A stretch of DNA of 64,000 nucleotides from Subtercola lobariae (lineage in GTDB: Bacteria > Actinomycetota > Actinomycetes > Actinomycetales > Microbacteriaceae): the NCBI RefSeq assembly GCF_014640255.1, contig NZ_BMGP01000002.1, positions 186,001 to 250,000 of the forward strand, read 5' to 3'. Numbering within the stretch: position 1 is the stretch's first letter; each line of letters opens with the position of its first letter. The notes under the pieces are model-generated. The model had not been told where the DNA came from. It made no database searches and worked only from the letters and a program-made list of their open reading frames with translations. Positions 42,576 to 53,786 of this stretch are shown in pieces. Made by a program: the position numbers and the translations under genes.

Positions 42576-43685
42576 TCACGGCTTAGTGTCGATGAGATTC
42601 TGCTCCGCTTTGTTCTGAATGCCGTCGATGACGGCGGGTGAGACAGCTGCGTCGTCTGTTGCGGCCACGAACACCTCGGTTCGCAGCACCATATTGTCGT
42701 GGCGCATGTCGACGACGTAGAGCTTGCCCGGCGTGCCGTCGAACACCCCATCGATGATCCACGCCGCATGCGGAGTGATCGTGCCCGCGTTGTCCGATAA
42801 CACCGAACCCTGAAGATCACCGACGTCGATCGTCGTGCAGCTCGATGCCGCCTTCTGCAGCCGCGATATGTACGCACCGGCCTCCGCGGCGTTCGAGAAC
42901 ACTCGCGCCGACTGGTTCACCGCCGATGATGTCGCCAAGGCGGCAACACCGTTCACGCTGGACACAGCTTCACCGGCACCGCCCGGTTTCTCGTCTCCGA
43001 AGACCGGCATCGTCGACGACGCGAACCGACACGTCGTGTCGGCGGGTTGTGCGGCGCGAGTGGCCCAGAGCTGCGCTAGCACTGCTGAGGCTTCGCCTGC
43101 GGTCGAGTGGATGCTCGTTGCCTGACCCGCGCGCCCGAAACCGGCTGCCTGCTGAGCGGTGAAGAACGCATCATCCACCGCAGCAGCCCCAAAAACGGCC
43201 TCGCCCGGCGACGGTGCGTACGGCGCGGCCTGCGGTGTACCACCGTTGCCGCTCGCACTCGGCGAGGTCTGCGATGCGCCCACACTTTTCGCCGCATGCT
43301 CCACGCCGTCGGCGACCACAGTTGCGGTGACGATGAGCGCCCCCACCACCAGAATGCCGGCGGCGATCGCCAGAGCGACGAGCGGAGACGCTCCTTGATT
43401 CTTTCGAGTCGGCGGTTGTGGTGCAGGGCCCGATGGGTCTTCACCGGGCGTCAAGGCGTTCGCCTCCCCGATCACCGGAGCAGCCCCAGCCACGACGGGC
43501 TGTGGTCGCGCCAGAATCCAGTCGCGGAGCCCCGGGTACGTCGCGGGATTGGCGAGAATAACACCACGAAGCTCGGGATACCGGTAGGCGATATCGGCCA
43601 AAATGCGAGCATCCGTTCGCGCATCGCACGCCGCCTGCCCCGCAGAATCGGCATCGCCCGAAACGCCCGTCGAATCAAAAGCCAT
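42576..43685 (-). CDS. Membrane-anchored protein with variant leucine-rich repeat N-terminus
   Basis: ATG 43685 (MAFDSTG) is preferred; a GTG six codons upstream is possible. The N-terminal module AYRYPELRGVILANPATYPG and LRDWI is the actinobacterial variant leucine-rich repeat. It is followed by a Pro-rich stretch, one membrane helix (PLVALAIAAGILVVGALIVT) and a 220-residue extracytoplasmic domain with two Cys. No enzyme motif is visible. A cell-surface sensory or binding role is a guess. Confidence 0.75.
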   Translation of the reverse strand: MAFDSTGVSGDADSAGQAACDARTDARILADIAYRYPELRGVILANPATYPGLRDWILARPQPVVAGAAPVIGEANALTPGEDPSGPAPQPPTRKNQGASPLVALAIAAGILVVGALIVTATVVADGVEHAAKSVGASQTSPSASGNGGTPQAAPYAPSPGEAVFGAAAVDDAFFTAQQAAGFGRAGQATSIHSTAGEASAVLAQLWATRAAQPADTTCRFASSTMPVFGDEKPGGAGEAVSSVNGVAALATSSAVNQSARVFSNAAEAGAYISRLQKAASSCTTIDVGDLQGSVLSDNAGTITPHAAWIIDGVFDGTPGKLYVVDMRHDNMVLRTEVFVAATDDAAVSPAVIDGIQNKAEQNLIDTKP

Positions 43686-43788
43686 AGCCAAACTATGGCG
43701 CACCCAACGAGTTCAGACGAACACGTCGCCCGGTATGACGCCTCTAGATCTGGTTGACTAGCCTCAACGACATGGGGATGGGTGCGAA

Positions 43789-44436
43789 GTGACCAACACG
43801 AAGAGGCTCGTGCGCCATCGCCTGGCGTGGCGGGCGCTAAGCTTCGTCGCCTTCGCCATCGTCGTCGTGTCGGGCATCGCCGGCCTCCGATCGAGCAATC
43901 AGTTCTTCATCGTGTTCGGCACGTTTGTGACCATCATGGTTCCGCTGATCATTTTCACTGTCTTGCGGGTACGATTCGTGCTGCGCAGCGGCGAGAGACA
44001 AGCGCAGAAAGTGGCAGACGCGAATCCGCTCGACTTCGTTTTCCGTGCCAGCTGGACGCCGCTGTTGTTGCCCGCGATCGTGATCGACGACGTCTCACGA
44101 GGGGCGTCGCCTCGCGGCTGGGGCGTCGTTGTCTGCGTGTCATCGGCCGGCGTCGAGGTGTGGAGAAGCTCGCCGAAGAAGCTTGTTGACGCTGGGCTCG
44201 TCAGCTGGGATCGCATAACCGCGATCCGAGCCGAAAACGTGCCAGCGGCCGTCGGCACGCGCGAGGTACCTGCCGTGACGTTCGACATTGATCCAACCGG
44301 CACTCGACTCGCACCGGCGGTAACGCTGCTGCTGAACAACGGTTCGAAATACATCACTTTCGCAGCGCGCGACACCCTGGTGGCTCGAATTCTGGCGTAT
44401 CGGCCTCCGACGAATCAGCCGGTCGCCTCTAACTGA
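43789..44436 (+). CDS. Hypothetical membrane protein
   Basis: GTG 43789, 215 residues. Two N-terminal membrane helices (ALSFVAFAIVVVSGIAGL; FIVFGTFVTIMVPLIIFTVL) precede a soluble beta-rich domain (GVVVCVSSAGVEVWRSSPKK; SWDRITAIRAENV) that resembles PH-like domains of small membrane proteins. That resemblance is weak. Confidence 0.65.
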   Translation: MTNTKRLVRHRLAWRALSFVAFAIVVVSGIAGLRSSNQFFIVFGTFVTIMVPLIIFTVLRVRFVLRSGERQAQKVADANPLDFVFRASWTPLLLPAIVIDDVSRGASPRGWGVVVCVSSAGVEVWRSSPKKLVDAGLVSWDRITAIRAENVPAAVGTREVPAVTFDIDPTGTRLAPAVTLLLNNGSKYITFAARDTLVARILAYRPPTNQPVASN

Positions 44437-44465
44437 ACAGTGCTCGGCGTCTCCTGAGCGTCGGG

Positions 44466-45365
44466 CTACGGGGTCGGGGTGGGCGTCGGAGTTGCGGTGG
44501 AGTCTTGACCGGAGACCTGAAGCACGAAGTTCGCGAAGGCGTTGGCGTCAGTGAGCGAGCCCTGGTACTGCTGCCCGTTGACGAGAACGGTGGGCGTGCC
44601 GGTCACCTTCGACACCGTCGAGCCCGGTAGCGGCTCTGTGGTGGCCCGGGTGGTGGAGTCGGCGACCCAGCCCTTGAAGTATTGGTTCGTTATGCAGCTG
44701 TTGATCTGGTCGCCAGAACTCACCCCCGCCTGCGTCGCGTAACCCTGCAACTGTGCGTCGGTCAGCCCGCTGGAGTTCTCTTGCGGCTGATTAGCATAGA
44801 GCAACGAGTTGAAGTCGAAGAAGTTGTTCGGAGAGTAGTTGGCCACGCACGCGGCAGCGTTTGCCGCCCGGGTCGAGTACTTTGTTCCCTGCGACGAACG
44901 GTCGAGCAGGGAGAGCGGATGCACTTCATAGGTAGCAGCGCCCTGATTCACCCATTTGTCGATCTGGGTCAGGTTCGTGGTCTCGAACTGGCCGCAGTAG
45001 GGGCACATGTAGTCGATGTACACCCGAATGTCGAGCACGCCTTCGGGGTTGGCTGCACTGGGGGTGGGCTGCTGACCGGCAGCGAGCGCCGGAGTGGTCA
45101 CCGCGATGTTGCCGGTGCCGATCTTGATGCCGTCGCTGGCCATGTTCAAAGGGCCGGGGCCTGCGGTCTTCACCGAACTCGCCACGATCAGAACGACGCA
45201 CACGACAATCGCGATGACGACCACACCGATGCCGCTGAAGAGAATCGCGCGGTTGCGAACGTCTTTCTTGTGCTGAGCCTCGCGCAGCGCCTTCGCCTTC
45301 TCGCGGGCCGCCTCGCGTCGCTGATTCTTGCTCTGGCGAGAGTCGTCAGGTTGGCCGTTGGTCAT
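44466..45365 (-). CDS. DsbA-like membrane-anchored thiol-disulfide oxidoreductase
   Basis: 299 residues. A charged N-terminus (REAAREKAKALREAQHKKD) precedes one membrane helix (AILFSGIGVVVIAIVVCVVL). The extracytoplasmic thioredoxin-like domain has the active site CPYC in VYIDYMCPYCGQFE, a helical insert with two further Cys and the cis-Pro segment TGTPTVLVNG. It probably forms disulfides in exported proteins. The end is a Thr/Pro repeat. The 267-bp gap to the ABC gene holds only promoter-like sequence. Confidence 0.9.
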   Translation of the reverse strand: MTNGQPDDSRQSKNQRREAAREKAKALREAQHKKDVRNRAILFSGIGVVVIAIVVCVVLIVASSVKTAGPGPLNMASDGIKIGTGNIAVTTPALAAGQQPTPSAANPEGVLDIRVYIDYMCPYCGQFETTNLTQIDKWVNQGAATYEVHPLSLLDRSSQGTKYSTRAANAAACVANYSPNNFFDFNSLLYANQPQENSSGLTDAQLQGYATQAGVSSGDQINSCITNQYFKGWVADSTTRATTEPLPGSTVSKVTGTPTVLVNGQQYQGSLTDANAFANFVLQVSGQDSTATPTPTPTP

Positions 45366-45632
45366 TCGTAGTGCTCCGGTGCTCGGGTGAGAGAAGAGGG
45401 GCCCTGGCCGCGAGAAAAGCGGCGGGCATCCATCGATAGTAATGAATCTGACTGGGAATGCACCAGACGGCAGCTGACCCGCTGCTGGATGCCCGCTGCC
45501 CTGCTAGCCCCCTGTCACACCCATATGGGGCACCCGTGCCATACTGGTAGACGGGTCACCATCGATGCTGGCCCATCTTCCATCACAACGGATCGTCCGG
45601 CACGTACCTGCCGGTGAAGGAGTAGTAGAACC

Positions 45633-46736
45633 ATGGCATCTGTCACGTTTGATCACGCCACACGGCTTTACCCGGGCTCGACTCGGCCGGCCGTCGATCA
45701 GCTCAACCTCGAGACCGCAGACGGCGAGTTTCTCGTTCTCGTCGGCCCCTCGGGTTGTGGAAAGTCAACCTCACTGCGCATGCTCGCGGGCCTCGAAGAG
45801 GTCAACGCAGGCCGCATTCTCATCGGCGACCGCGACGTCACCGATGTTCCGCCGAAAGACCGCGACATCGCGATGGTCTTTCAGAACTACGCGCTCTACC
45901 CGCACATGACGGTGGCCGAGAACATGGGCTTCGCGCTCAAGATCGCTGGCGTCAACAAAGACGAGCGCGCCAGCCGCGTGCTCGAAGCCGCGAAGCTGCT
46001 CGACCTCGAGCCCTACCTCGGCCGCAAGCCGAAGGCGCTCTCGGGTGGTCAGCGTCAGCGCGTTGCCATGGGCCGCGCCATCGTTCGCCAGCCCCAGGTG
46101 TTCTTGATGGATGAGCCGCTGTCGAACCTCGACGCGAAGCTGCGCGTGCAGACCCGTACTCAGATCGCCTCGCTGGTTCGCCGCCTGGGCGTCACCACGG
46201 TCTACGTCACCCACGACCAGACCGAGGCGCTCACCATGGGCGACCGCATCGCCGTGCTGAAAGACGGTCTGCTGCAGCAGGTCGGCACCCCGCGCGACCT
46301 GTACGAGAAGCCCGAGAACATTTTCGTTGCAGGCTTCATCGGCAGCCCCGCGATGAACCTCATCGTGGCCGACGTGGTCGACGGCGGAGTTCAGTTCGGC
46401 ACCTCGGTCATTCCGGTCGAGCGCGACCTGCTCGCTTCGGTCAACGCCAAGACCGTCACCATCGGCGTTCGCCCCGAAGACATCGTCGTCGCCTCGGCGT
46501 TCGGCGAGGGCCTGCCGGTCGACATCGACCTGATCGAAGAGCTGGGCGCCGATGGGTACCTCTACGGTCACTCCGAGATCAACGGCAAGCGCACCGACCT
46601 GGTCACCCGGGTCGACGGCCGCGTGCACCCGAACGCCGGCGAGAAGGTCTACCTCACCGCCAAGCCCGGCCACTTGCACCTGTTCGACAACGAGTCTGGT
46701 CAGCGCATCGGCAACAAGCCGGTCGTCACCGCCTAA
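45633..46736 (+). CDS. Sugar ABC transporter ATPase (UgpC/MsmK/MsiK type)
   Basis: 367 residues behind GAAGGAG. Walker A GPSGCGKST, Q loop FQNYALYPHMTV, signature LSGGQRQRVAMGRAI, Walker B VFLMDEPLSNLDAKL, the switch His in VTHDQTEAL and a C-terminal MalK/TOBE regulatory domain are all present. Enzymes of this group energise several carbohydrate ABC importers; no permease or binding protein is adjacent, consistent with a shared multi-transporter ATPase. A strong terminator follows. Confidence 0.95.
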   Translation: MASVTFDHATRLYPGSTRPAVDQLNLETADGEFLVLVGPSGCGKSTSLRMLAGLEEVNAGRILIGDRDVTDVPPKDRDIAMVFQNYALYPHMTVAENMGFALKIAGVNKDERASRVLEAAKLLDLEPYLGRKPKALSGGQRQRVAMGRAIVRQPQVFLMDEPLSNLDAKLRVQTRTQIASLVRRLGVTTVYVTHDQTEALTMGDRIAVLKDGLLQQVGTPRDLYEKPENIFVAGFIGSPAMNLIVADVVDGGVQFGTSVIPVERDLLASVNAKTVTIGVRPEDIVVASAFGEGLPVDIDLIEELGADGYLYGHSEINGKRTDLVTRVDGRVHPNAGEKVYLTAKPGHLHLFDNESGQRIGNKPVVTA

Positions 46737-46747
46737 CAAACCATTTC

Positions 46748-46806
46748 GTCGGGCCTGCCGGCCTCGCTGCCCCCCGCAGTCGAGTTCGGCAGGCCTGACG
46801 TTTTTT
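46748..46806 (+). terminator. Rho-independent terminator after the ABC ATPase gene
   Basis: GTCGGGCCTGCCG and CGGCAGGCCTGAC form a 13-bp stem with one G-T pair around a 26-base loop, followed by G and six T. Confidence 0.85.
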
Positions 46807-46849
46807 CGCCGGGCGAGTGTCGTTCCCGGTGCACAGGTAAGGAGCATCC

Positions 46850-48142
46850 ATGAGCGGCTCACTGAATATCACATCGGCAACGGTCGACCCTGCCCTGCTC
46901 GACCTGCCCTGGCAGCTGCCGCTCGACGAGTGGCCCACCGAGAACATCGCGTCGTTGCCGAAGGGCATCTCGCGGCACCTGGTGAGGTTCGCGCACCTCA
47001 GCGGCCACGTCATCGCCATCAAAGAAACCACCGATGAAATGGCCAAGCGTGAGTACGCCATGCTGCGAACGCTGCAAGGCCTCGAGATACCGTGCGTCGA
47101 CCCGCTCGCCGTGATCACGAACCGAACTGATGCCGACGACGATTCTCTGAACTCGGTGCTCGTCACGCGCCACCTGAAGTTCTCGCTGCCCTACCGCGCC
47201 CTCTTCTCACAGACCTTACGGCCCGACACGGCGACGAGGCTGGTGGATGCTCTGGCCGTTCTTCTGGTGCGCCTGCACATCATCGGCTTCTTCTGGGGCG
47301 ACGTCTCGCTCTCGAACACGCTCTTTCGCCGCGACGCCGGGTCATTCGCCGCCTACCTGGTCGACGCCGAAACCGGCCAGCTCTACTCCGGCGGCCTGTC
47401 GAACGGCCAGCGCGAGAACGACCTCGAGATCGCGCGCGTGAACATCGCCGGCGAGCTGATGGATCTCGAGGCCGGCGGCCGCGTCGCCGACGAACTCGAC
47501 CCCATTCGCATCAGCGACGGCATCGTGGCCGCCTACCGCTCGCTCTGGAAAGAGCTTACCGGCTCTGAATCGTTCTCGTCATCTGAGCGCTGGCGCATCA
47601 ACGAGCGCGTCGACCGCCTCAACGACCTCGGCTTCGACATCGAAGAACTCGCCATCAAAACCGACGCCGGCGGAACGACCGTGCGCATCCAGCCCAAGGT
47701 TGTAGATGCGGGGCACCACCAGAGACGCCTGCTTCGCCTCACCGGCCTCGACACCGGCGAGAACCAGGCCAGGCGCCTGCTCAACGATCTCGACTCGTAC
47801 ACGCTGCGCTTCGGCCGCAAAGACTACGACGAAGAGATGCTTGCCCACGAGTGGCTCGCGAAGGTGTTCGAACCGGTGATGCGGGCGATTCCGAAAGATC
47901 TGAAGGGCAAACTCGAGCCGGCCGAGGTGTTTCACCAGCTGCTCGAACACCGTTGGTTCATGAGTCAGCAGCAGAACCGCGACGTGCCGCTCTCTGAGGC
48001 GCTCAGCTCGTACGTCAACGACATTCTGCGGCACCGTCGTGACGAGGCCACCGTCGTAGGCCCGCCCACCGGCACCATCACGCTGCCCATCCCGGTGCAG
48101 GCCGGCGCGGTCGCCGACGACGACTGGCGCCTCACGGTCTGA
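46850..48142 (+). CDS. DUF4032 kinase-like protein
   Basis: 430 residues with the actinobacterial DUF4032 layout (PF13224). An N-terminal kinase-like part has HVIAIKETTDEMAKREY (lysine and glutamate) and LHIIGFFWGDVSLSNTLF, in which WGDVSLSN stands at the place of the HxDxxxxN catalytic loop, then YLVDAETGQL (DxD metal site). A long helical C-terminal domain follows. The His of the loop is replaced by Trp-Gly. Related to LPS-kinase/aminoglycoside-kinase folds; substrate unknown. Confidence 0.88.
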   Translation: MSGSLNITSATVDPALLDLPWQLPLDEWPTENIASLPKGISRHLVRFAHLSGHVIAIKETTDEMAKREYAMLRTLQGLEIPCVDPLAVITNRTDADDDSLNSVLVTRHLKFSLPYRALFSQTLRPDTATRLVDALAVLLVRLHIIGFFWGDVSLSNTLFRRDAGSFAAYLVDAETGQLYSGGLSNGQRENDLEIARVNIAGELMDLEAGGRVADELDPIRISDGIVAAYRSLWKELTGSESFSSSERWRINERVDRLNDLGFDIEELAIKTDAGGTTVRIQPKVVDAGHHQRRLLRLTGLDTGENQARRLLNDLDSYTLRFGRKDYDEEMLAHEWLAKVFEPVMRAIPKDLKGKLEPAEVFHQLLEHRWFMSQQQNRDVPLSEALSSYVNDILRHRRDEATVVGPPTGTITLPIPVQAGAVADDDWRLTV

Positions 48143-48152
48143 TTTCAACGGT

Positions 48153-48185
48153 GTACAACTGAATTGTGCACAACTGTGTTAGTGT
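48153..48185. promoter_or_regulatory. Candidate OhrR operator
   Basis: TACAACTGAATTGTG (48154-48168) is an imperfect TACAA/TTGTA dyad as bound by OhrR; an overlapping CACAACTGTGTTAGTG follows. Both lie directly upstream of the ohrR start, fitting autorepression. Confidence 0.6.
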
Positions 48186-48192
48186 CGCTGAT

Positions 48193-48639
48193 GTGAACAC
48201 CGAAACATCCGCAGCCCCACTGCTCGACGAGCAGATCTGCTTCGCGCTCTACAACGCCTCGCGTGCGATGACGGCGCGTTACAAGACCCTGCTCGAGCCC
48301 CTCGGGCTCACCTATCCGCAGTATCTCGTGATGCTCGTGCTCTGGGAGTCGCAGCCCGTCACCGTGTCGCAGCTCGGCGAGCGGCTCCAGCTCGACTCGG
48401 GTACTCTCTCGCCGCTGCTGAAACGGCTCGAGTCAGCCATGCTGATCACGCGTGCTCGAAGCGTCGACGACGAGCGTTCGGTGCTGGTTTCGCTCACCGC
48501 CGCCGGCGACGCGCTGCGCACTAAGACGGCACGATTTGCCGAGCTCGTCTGCTCGGCCAGCGGGCTCGATGTCGCCGGCATCCAATCGCTTCGCGACCAG
48601 GTGGTGGCGTTTGCTTCGGGGCTTCGCTCGGCCCCCTGA
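48193..48639 (+). CDS. ohrR: OhrR-type MarR-family peroxide sensor
   Basis: The GTG at 48193 (MNTETSAAPLLDEQICFAL) is favoured over GTG 48166, which would lie inside the operator. The product has 148 residues. LDEQICFALYNASRAMTARY contains the redox Cys (residue 16) and YPQYLVMLVLWE, LGERLQLDSGTLSPLLKRLE and DDERSVLVSLT are OhrR hallmarks. Oxidation of the Cys by organic hydroperoxide releases DNA. The target gene, an OsmC/Ohr peroxidase, lies 93 bp downstream. Confidence 0.92.
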   Translation: MNTETSAAPLLDEQICFALYNASRAMTARYKTLLEPLGLTYPQYLVMLVLWESQPVTVSQLGERLQLDSGTLSPLLKRLESAMLITRARSVDDERSVLVSLTAAGDALRTKTARFAELVCSASGLDVAGIQSLRDQVVAFASGLRSAP

Positions 48640-48732
48640 ATTCTGTCTCGCGAGGTCTGTGTCCTGAGTTCTGCGAGTTTTGCCTGCTCCAGTTTCAACC
48701 GATAAAGCGCAACACAACGAAAAGAGAACACG

Positions 48733-49173
48733 ATGCCCACACGTACCGCCCGCACCGCATGGAACGGCAGCCTAGAGACCGGTGAAGGCCAAGTCGAGCT
48801 CACGAGCTCGAAGCTCGCCACGTTCGACGTCTCATTTCCGAAGCGTGCTGCCGAAGAGGCGAACGGATTCACGAGCCCCGAAGAGTTACTCGCTGCCGCT
48901 CACTCCGCGTGCTACGCCATGCAGTTCTCGGCCGTACTGGGTGCCGCGGGTGGCACGGTAGAGGCACTAGATGTAAAGGCTGATGTGACGCTGGCCCCCG
49001 ATCCCGCCGGTGGCTTCAGGCTTTCGGGCATCCACCTCACCGTCTCTGGCGAGGTCACGGGCATCGATGACGCCGCCTTCCAGGCTGCCGCGCTCGATGC
49101 GAAGGCGAACTGCCCCGTCTCGAAGGCCCTCACCGGTGTCGACATCACCCTCGACGCAACCCTCGAGCGCTAA
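48733..49173 (+). CDS. OsmC-family hydroperoxide reductase
   Basis: 146 residues. The peroxidatic Cys60 lies in SPEELLAAAHSACYAMQF and the resolving Cys127 in KANCPVSKALTGVDITLDA; these patterns fit the OsmC branch more than Ohr. It reduces organic hydroperoxides with thiol donors. Placement after ohrR indicates control by that repressor, although Ohr rather than OsmC is its usual partner. Confidence 0.92.
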   Translation: MPTRTARTAWNGSLETGEGQVELTSSKLATFDVSFPKRAAEEANGFTSPEELLAAAHSACYAMQFSAVLGAAGGTVEALDVKADVTLAPDPAGGFRLSGIHLTVSGEVTGIDDAAFQAAALDAKANCPVSKALTGVDITLDATLER

Positions 49174-49238
49174 CTCGCACCGTCGAGCACATCACGAACC
49201 GCAAAACGCGCCCGTTCAACGGGAAAACGGCGCGTCTC

Positions 49239-49288
49239 GGTTGCGCAAAAGCACCCTCGCGGCGAAGTCGAGGTGCATTTTGCGCAAC
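49239..49288. terminator. Bidirectional terminator-like palindrome, osmC/rlmB
   Basis: GGTTGCGCAAAAGCACC and GGTGCATTTTGCGCAACC surround a 16-base loop; the A and T runs flank a GCACC/GGTGC core. A direct repeat (CTCGCGGCGAAGTCGAGGTG and onward, about 42 bp) continues to 49340. Confidence 0.75.
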
Positions 49289-49349
49289 CCCGACGGACTC
49301 GCGGCGAAGTCGAGGTGCATGTGCGCAACCCCGACGGCTCGCGGGCGCG

Positions 49350-50436
49350 CTAGTTCTTTTTGGTGGAGAGGGCGCGCAGGCGCGAGATCTCGTAGAGCGT
49401 GACGCTCGCCGCGATGCCCGCGTTGAGCGACTCGGTCGCGGCGCTGATGGGAATCGAGACGATGGCGTCGCAAGTCTCGGTGACGAGCCGCGAAAGGCCC
49501 TTGCCTTCGCTGCCGACCACGATCACCACGGGCCCGCGCGCCAGGTCGAGCTCTGGCAGTTGAACGTCTCCCCCGCCGTCGAGCCCGATGACGAACGCGC
49601 CCTTCTGTTTCAGTGCCTTGAGGCTCTGCGTGAGGTTCGGCGCCATGGCGACGGGCGTACGCGCGGCGGCGCCGGCCGAGGTCTTCCACGCCGAAGCCGT
49701 GAGCCCCACCGAGCGCCTGGCCGGAACGATGACGCCCTGGCCACCGAACGCTGCGGTCGAGCGGATAATCGCCCCGAGGTTACGCGGGTCGGTGATGCCG
49801 TCGAGCGCCACCAAGAGCGGCACCTCGCGACGGCTGAGAATCTCGTCGTACAGGTCGACGGGGTGCGCGTATTCGTACGGCGGCACCTTGAGCGCCACGC
49901 CCTGGTGCACAGCGTCGAACCCGGCGAGCCGGTCGAGCTCGGGCTTCATCACTTCGAGAATCGGGATGCCCCGGTTGGTCGCCAGCGACAGAATCTCTTT
50001 AACGCGCTCGTCGTATTCGACGCGCGTTCCGATGTAGAGCGCGGTCGCCGGAATCTTGGCGCGCAGGGCTTCGACCACCGAATTGCGGCCGGTCACCACT
50101 TCGCTCTCTTCGCCCTTCGCTGCGGGGCGGCGCTGCTGGCGCGAAGGATCTTGTGGGCCCGTTCCGCGCCCACCGGGGCGCCCGGCACCGGCGCGACCCT
50201 CACCCGCAATGCGCTGACGCTGCACCGGAGCAGCGCCCGGCTTGCCCTTGCCGCCGGCGGCGGCGTAACGCTCTTTGGCCGCCTTTGCCTTGCCCGCGGG
50301 GTGGTAGGGCCGGTCTTCGGCCTTCGGCGTGGGCTTCTTGCCCTCGAGCGCCTGGCGGCCTTGGCCACCTGAGCCCACAGCGGGGCCCTTGCTGGTGCGG
50401 CGAACGGCGCCGGGGCGACCGGGCTTCTTGCCTGAA

Positions 50437-50444
<8 letters not shown>
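49350..50444 (-). CDS. rlmB: 23S rRNA (guanosine-2'-O)-methyltransferase RlmB
   Basis: ATG 50444 overlaps the end of cysS by 8 bp. About 110 N-terminal residues are basic and low-complexity (Lys, Pro, Gly, Arg-rich). Then come a SpoU substrate-binding domain ([20 protein letters not shown]) and the SPOUT knot: [35 protein letters not shown] and [19 protein letters not shown], the three SpoU motifs. It methylates G2251 of 23S rRNA by homology. The long basic N-terminus is typical of actinobacterial RlmB. Confidence 0.95.
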
Positions 50445-51855
<1,411 letters not shown>

Positions 51856-51899
51856 CGCCCTAGTTTAGAAGGCCCGTGCCGTCTGTGACGCGCGGTGGG

Positions 51900-53183
51900 T
51901 CAGCGGGGGTAGACCAGGGCGCTGGCGATGGCGACCACACCCTCGGTGCGACCGGTGAAACCGAGGCCGTCGGTGGTGGTGGCTGAGATGCTGACGGGGG
52001 CGGTGAGGATGCCCGAGAGCACCTCTTCGGCCTCAGCCCGTCTGGCGGCGAACCGGGGCCGGGCAGCCACCAGCTGCACCGACACGTTGCCGATACGGTA
52101 CCCGGCGGCAGCGACGAGCCGCGCGGTCTCGGCCAGAAACACGTCACCGTGGGCACCCGCGAACCGCGGATCGGAGGTACCGAATGTGCTGCCGATGTCA
52201 CCGAGCCCTGCGGCCGAGAGCAGTGCGTCGCAGATGGCATGTGCTACCGCATCGCCGTCGCTGTGCCCGACGAGCGCCGGTTCGCCGGGCCAGCACAGGC
52301 CTGCGAGCCAGAGCTCTTTCGTGGTGCCTGGCGCGACATCCGGCGAGTCGACCGCTGCAGGAGCGGCCGCGGGTCTCGCGCCGCCAGACGCAGAGTCGAC
52401 CGTGGCCGGTGCGGCCGCCGTGTCGGCCCCTGCAGCTGGTGTCACGAAGGCGTGAGCATCCACCCCCAGGCCGGTGCGCGGCAGCGCCAGGGGGGCCGCG
52501 TCGGCGAGCAGCTGCTCGGCACGCCGTAAGTCCCACGGGGTGGTGATTTTGAACGCCAACGGGTCGCCCGAAATGATGGTCACGTCGTGCCCTGCGGTCT
52601 GAATGAGCGCCGCGTCGTCGGTGAAGTCTCCCGACGCAGCGGCGTAGGCGGCCTCGAGCTGCGCGCGGGGAAAGCCCTGCGGTGTCTGCACCGCCGACAG
52701 CTCAGACCGGTCGACCGTCGCCACCACCCGGCCGAATCCGTCGGTGCGCTTGATGGTGTCGCTCACCGGCAGGCCCGGAATCGCGGCCAGACCCGTTTCG
52801 GTGACCGCAGCGATGATCGCCTCGAACTGAGCCACCGGCGTGAGCGCCCGGGCCGCGTCGTGCACGAGCACAACCTCGATCGAAGGCTCGAGCGCGGCAA
52901 GCCCGGCGGCCACCGACTCCTGCCGGCTTACCCCACCCACCACAATGCTGCACGACGTGGATGCCCGGCCCGCCGTATCGCGAACGATCTGCTCAGCGAG
53001 TGCCGAATGCTGGCGCGGAACCACCACCACGAGCTGCACCTCGCGCTCGAGCGCGAACACGGGGTCGAGCGAGCGCGACAGAATCGGTCGTTGCGCCAGA
53101 CTCACCAGCGCCTTGGGCAACGAGTACCCGAGACGGGTACCGCTGCCGGCGGCGACCACGATGACGGCAACAGAGACGGTCAC
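51900..53183 (-). CDS. ispDF: Bifunctional IspD/IspF of the MEP isoprenoid pathway
   Basis: 427 residues. The N-terminal IspD domain has [20 protein letters not shown] and [12 protein letters not shown]; it makes CDP-methylerythritol. The C-terminal IspF domain has GLGVDAHAF (metal Asp/His), [26 protein letters not shown] and [12 protein letters not shown]; it makes the cyclodiphosphate. IspE is not part of the fusion. About 45 residues of Ala/Pro/Val/Asp low complexity, an imperfect internal duplication, separate VDAHAF from the next strand ([11 protein letters not shown]) in IspF, in a surface loop next to the metal site. Confidence 0.95.
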   Translation of the reverse strand: MTVSVAVIVVAAGSGTRLGYSLPKALVSLAQRPILSRSLDPVFALEREVQLVVVVPRQHSALAEQIVRDTAGRASTSCSIVVGGVSRQESVAAGLAALEPSIEVVLVHDAARALTPVAQFEAIIAAVTETGLAAIPGLPVSDTIKRTDGFGRVVATVDRSELSAVQTPQGFPRAQLEAAYAAASGDFTDDAALIQTAGHDVTIISGDPLAFKITTPWDLRRAEQLLADAAPLALPRTGLGVDAHAFVTPAAGADTAAAPATVDSASGGARPAAAPAAVDSPDVAPGTTKELWLAGLCWPGEPALVGHSDGDAVAHAICDALLSAAGLGDIGSTFGTSDPRFAGAHGDVFLAETARLVAAAGYRIGNVSVQLVAARPRFAARRAEAEEVLSGILTAPVSISATTTDGLGFTGRTEGVVAIASALVYPR

Positions 53184-53254
53184 GTGATCGGCGCGGCTTC
53201 GAATGGAGGAGTCGGTCAGCGGTAGCTACGTTGCAGGGCTTCGTCGCTACGCGA

Positions 53255-53737
53255 CTAAGAAGCCAGAACTTCGTCGAGAACCAGCGAGGCCTTCTCTTCG
53301 TCGGTCTTCTCGGCGAGAGCCAGCTCAGAGATTAAGATCTGCCGCGCCTTCGCGAGCATGCGCTTCTCTCCGGCCGAGAGGCCGCGGTCTTGGTCACGAC
53401 GCCAGAGGTCGCGAACGACCTCGCTCACCTTGATGACATCGCCAGAGGCGAGCTTCTCGAGGTTCGCCTTGTACCGACGAGACCAGTTCGTGGGCTCTTC
53501 GGTGAACGGAGCGCGCAGCACCTCGAACACCTTGTCGAGTCCCTCTTTACCGATGACGTCTCGAACACCGACCAAGTCGACGTTGTCTGCGGGTACTTCG
53601 ATGGTGAGGTCGCCCTGCGTTACACGCAGTTTGAGGTAGATTTTCTCCTCACCCTTGATGATGCGGGTCTTCACCTCAGAAATCGTCGCCGCGCCGTGGT
53701 GCGGGTATACGACTGTCTCGCCAACCTCAAAAAGCAT
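53255..53737 (-). CDS. carD: CarD-family RNA polymerase-binding regulator
   Basis: 160 residues. The N-terminal RNAP-interaction domain is [19 protein letters not shown] ... [18 protein letters not shown], and the C-terminal helical DNA-minor-groove domain carries [17 protein letters not shown] with the key Trp. CarD stabilises open complexes, notably at rRNA promoters. It heads the ispDF-cysS-rlmB gene series. A close match to the IdeR box lies 50 bp upstream (53787). Confidence 0.95.
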   Translation of the reverse strand: MLFEVGETVVYPHHGAATISEVKTRIIKGEEKIYLKLRVTQGDLTIEVPADNVDLVGVRDVIGKEGLDKVFEVLRAPFTEEPTNWSRRYKANLEKLASGDVIKVSEVVRDLWRRDQDRGLSAGEKRMLAKARQILISELALAEKTDEEKASLVLDEVLAS

Positions 53738-53786
53738 GTAGTGATGTCCCTTCTAGACTGTCAAGTTTACCACAGGCGACTTGTAG

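Noticed and set aside
45771-46862. A 363-codon minus-strand frame opposite the ABC ATPase
   Set aside because: Antisense shadow of an unmistakable ABC ATPase gene.
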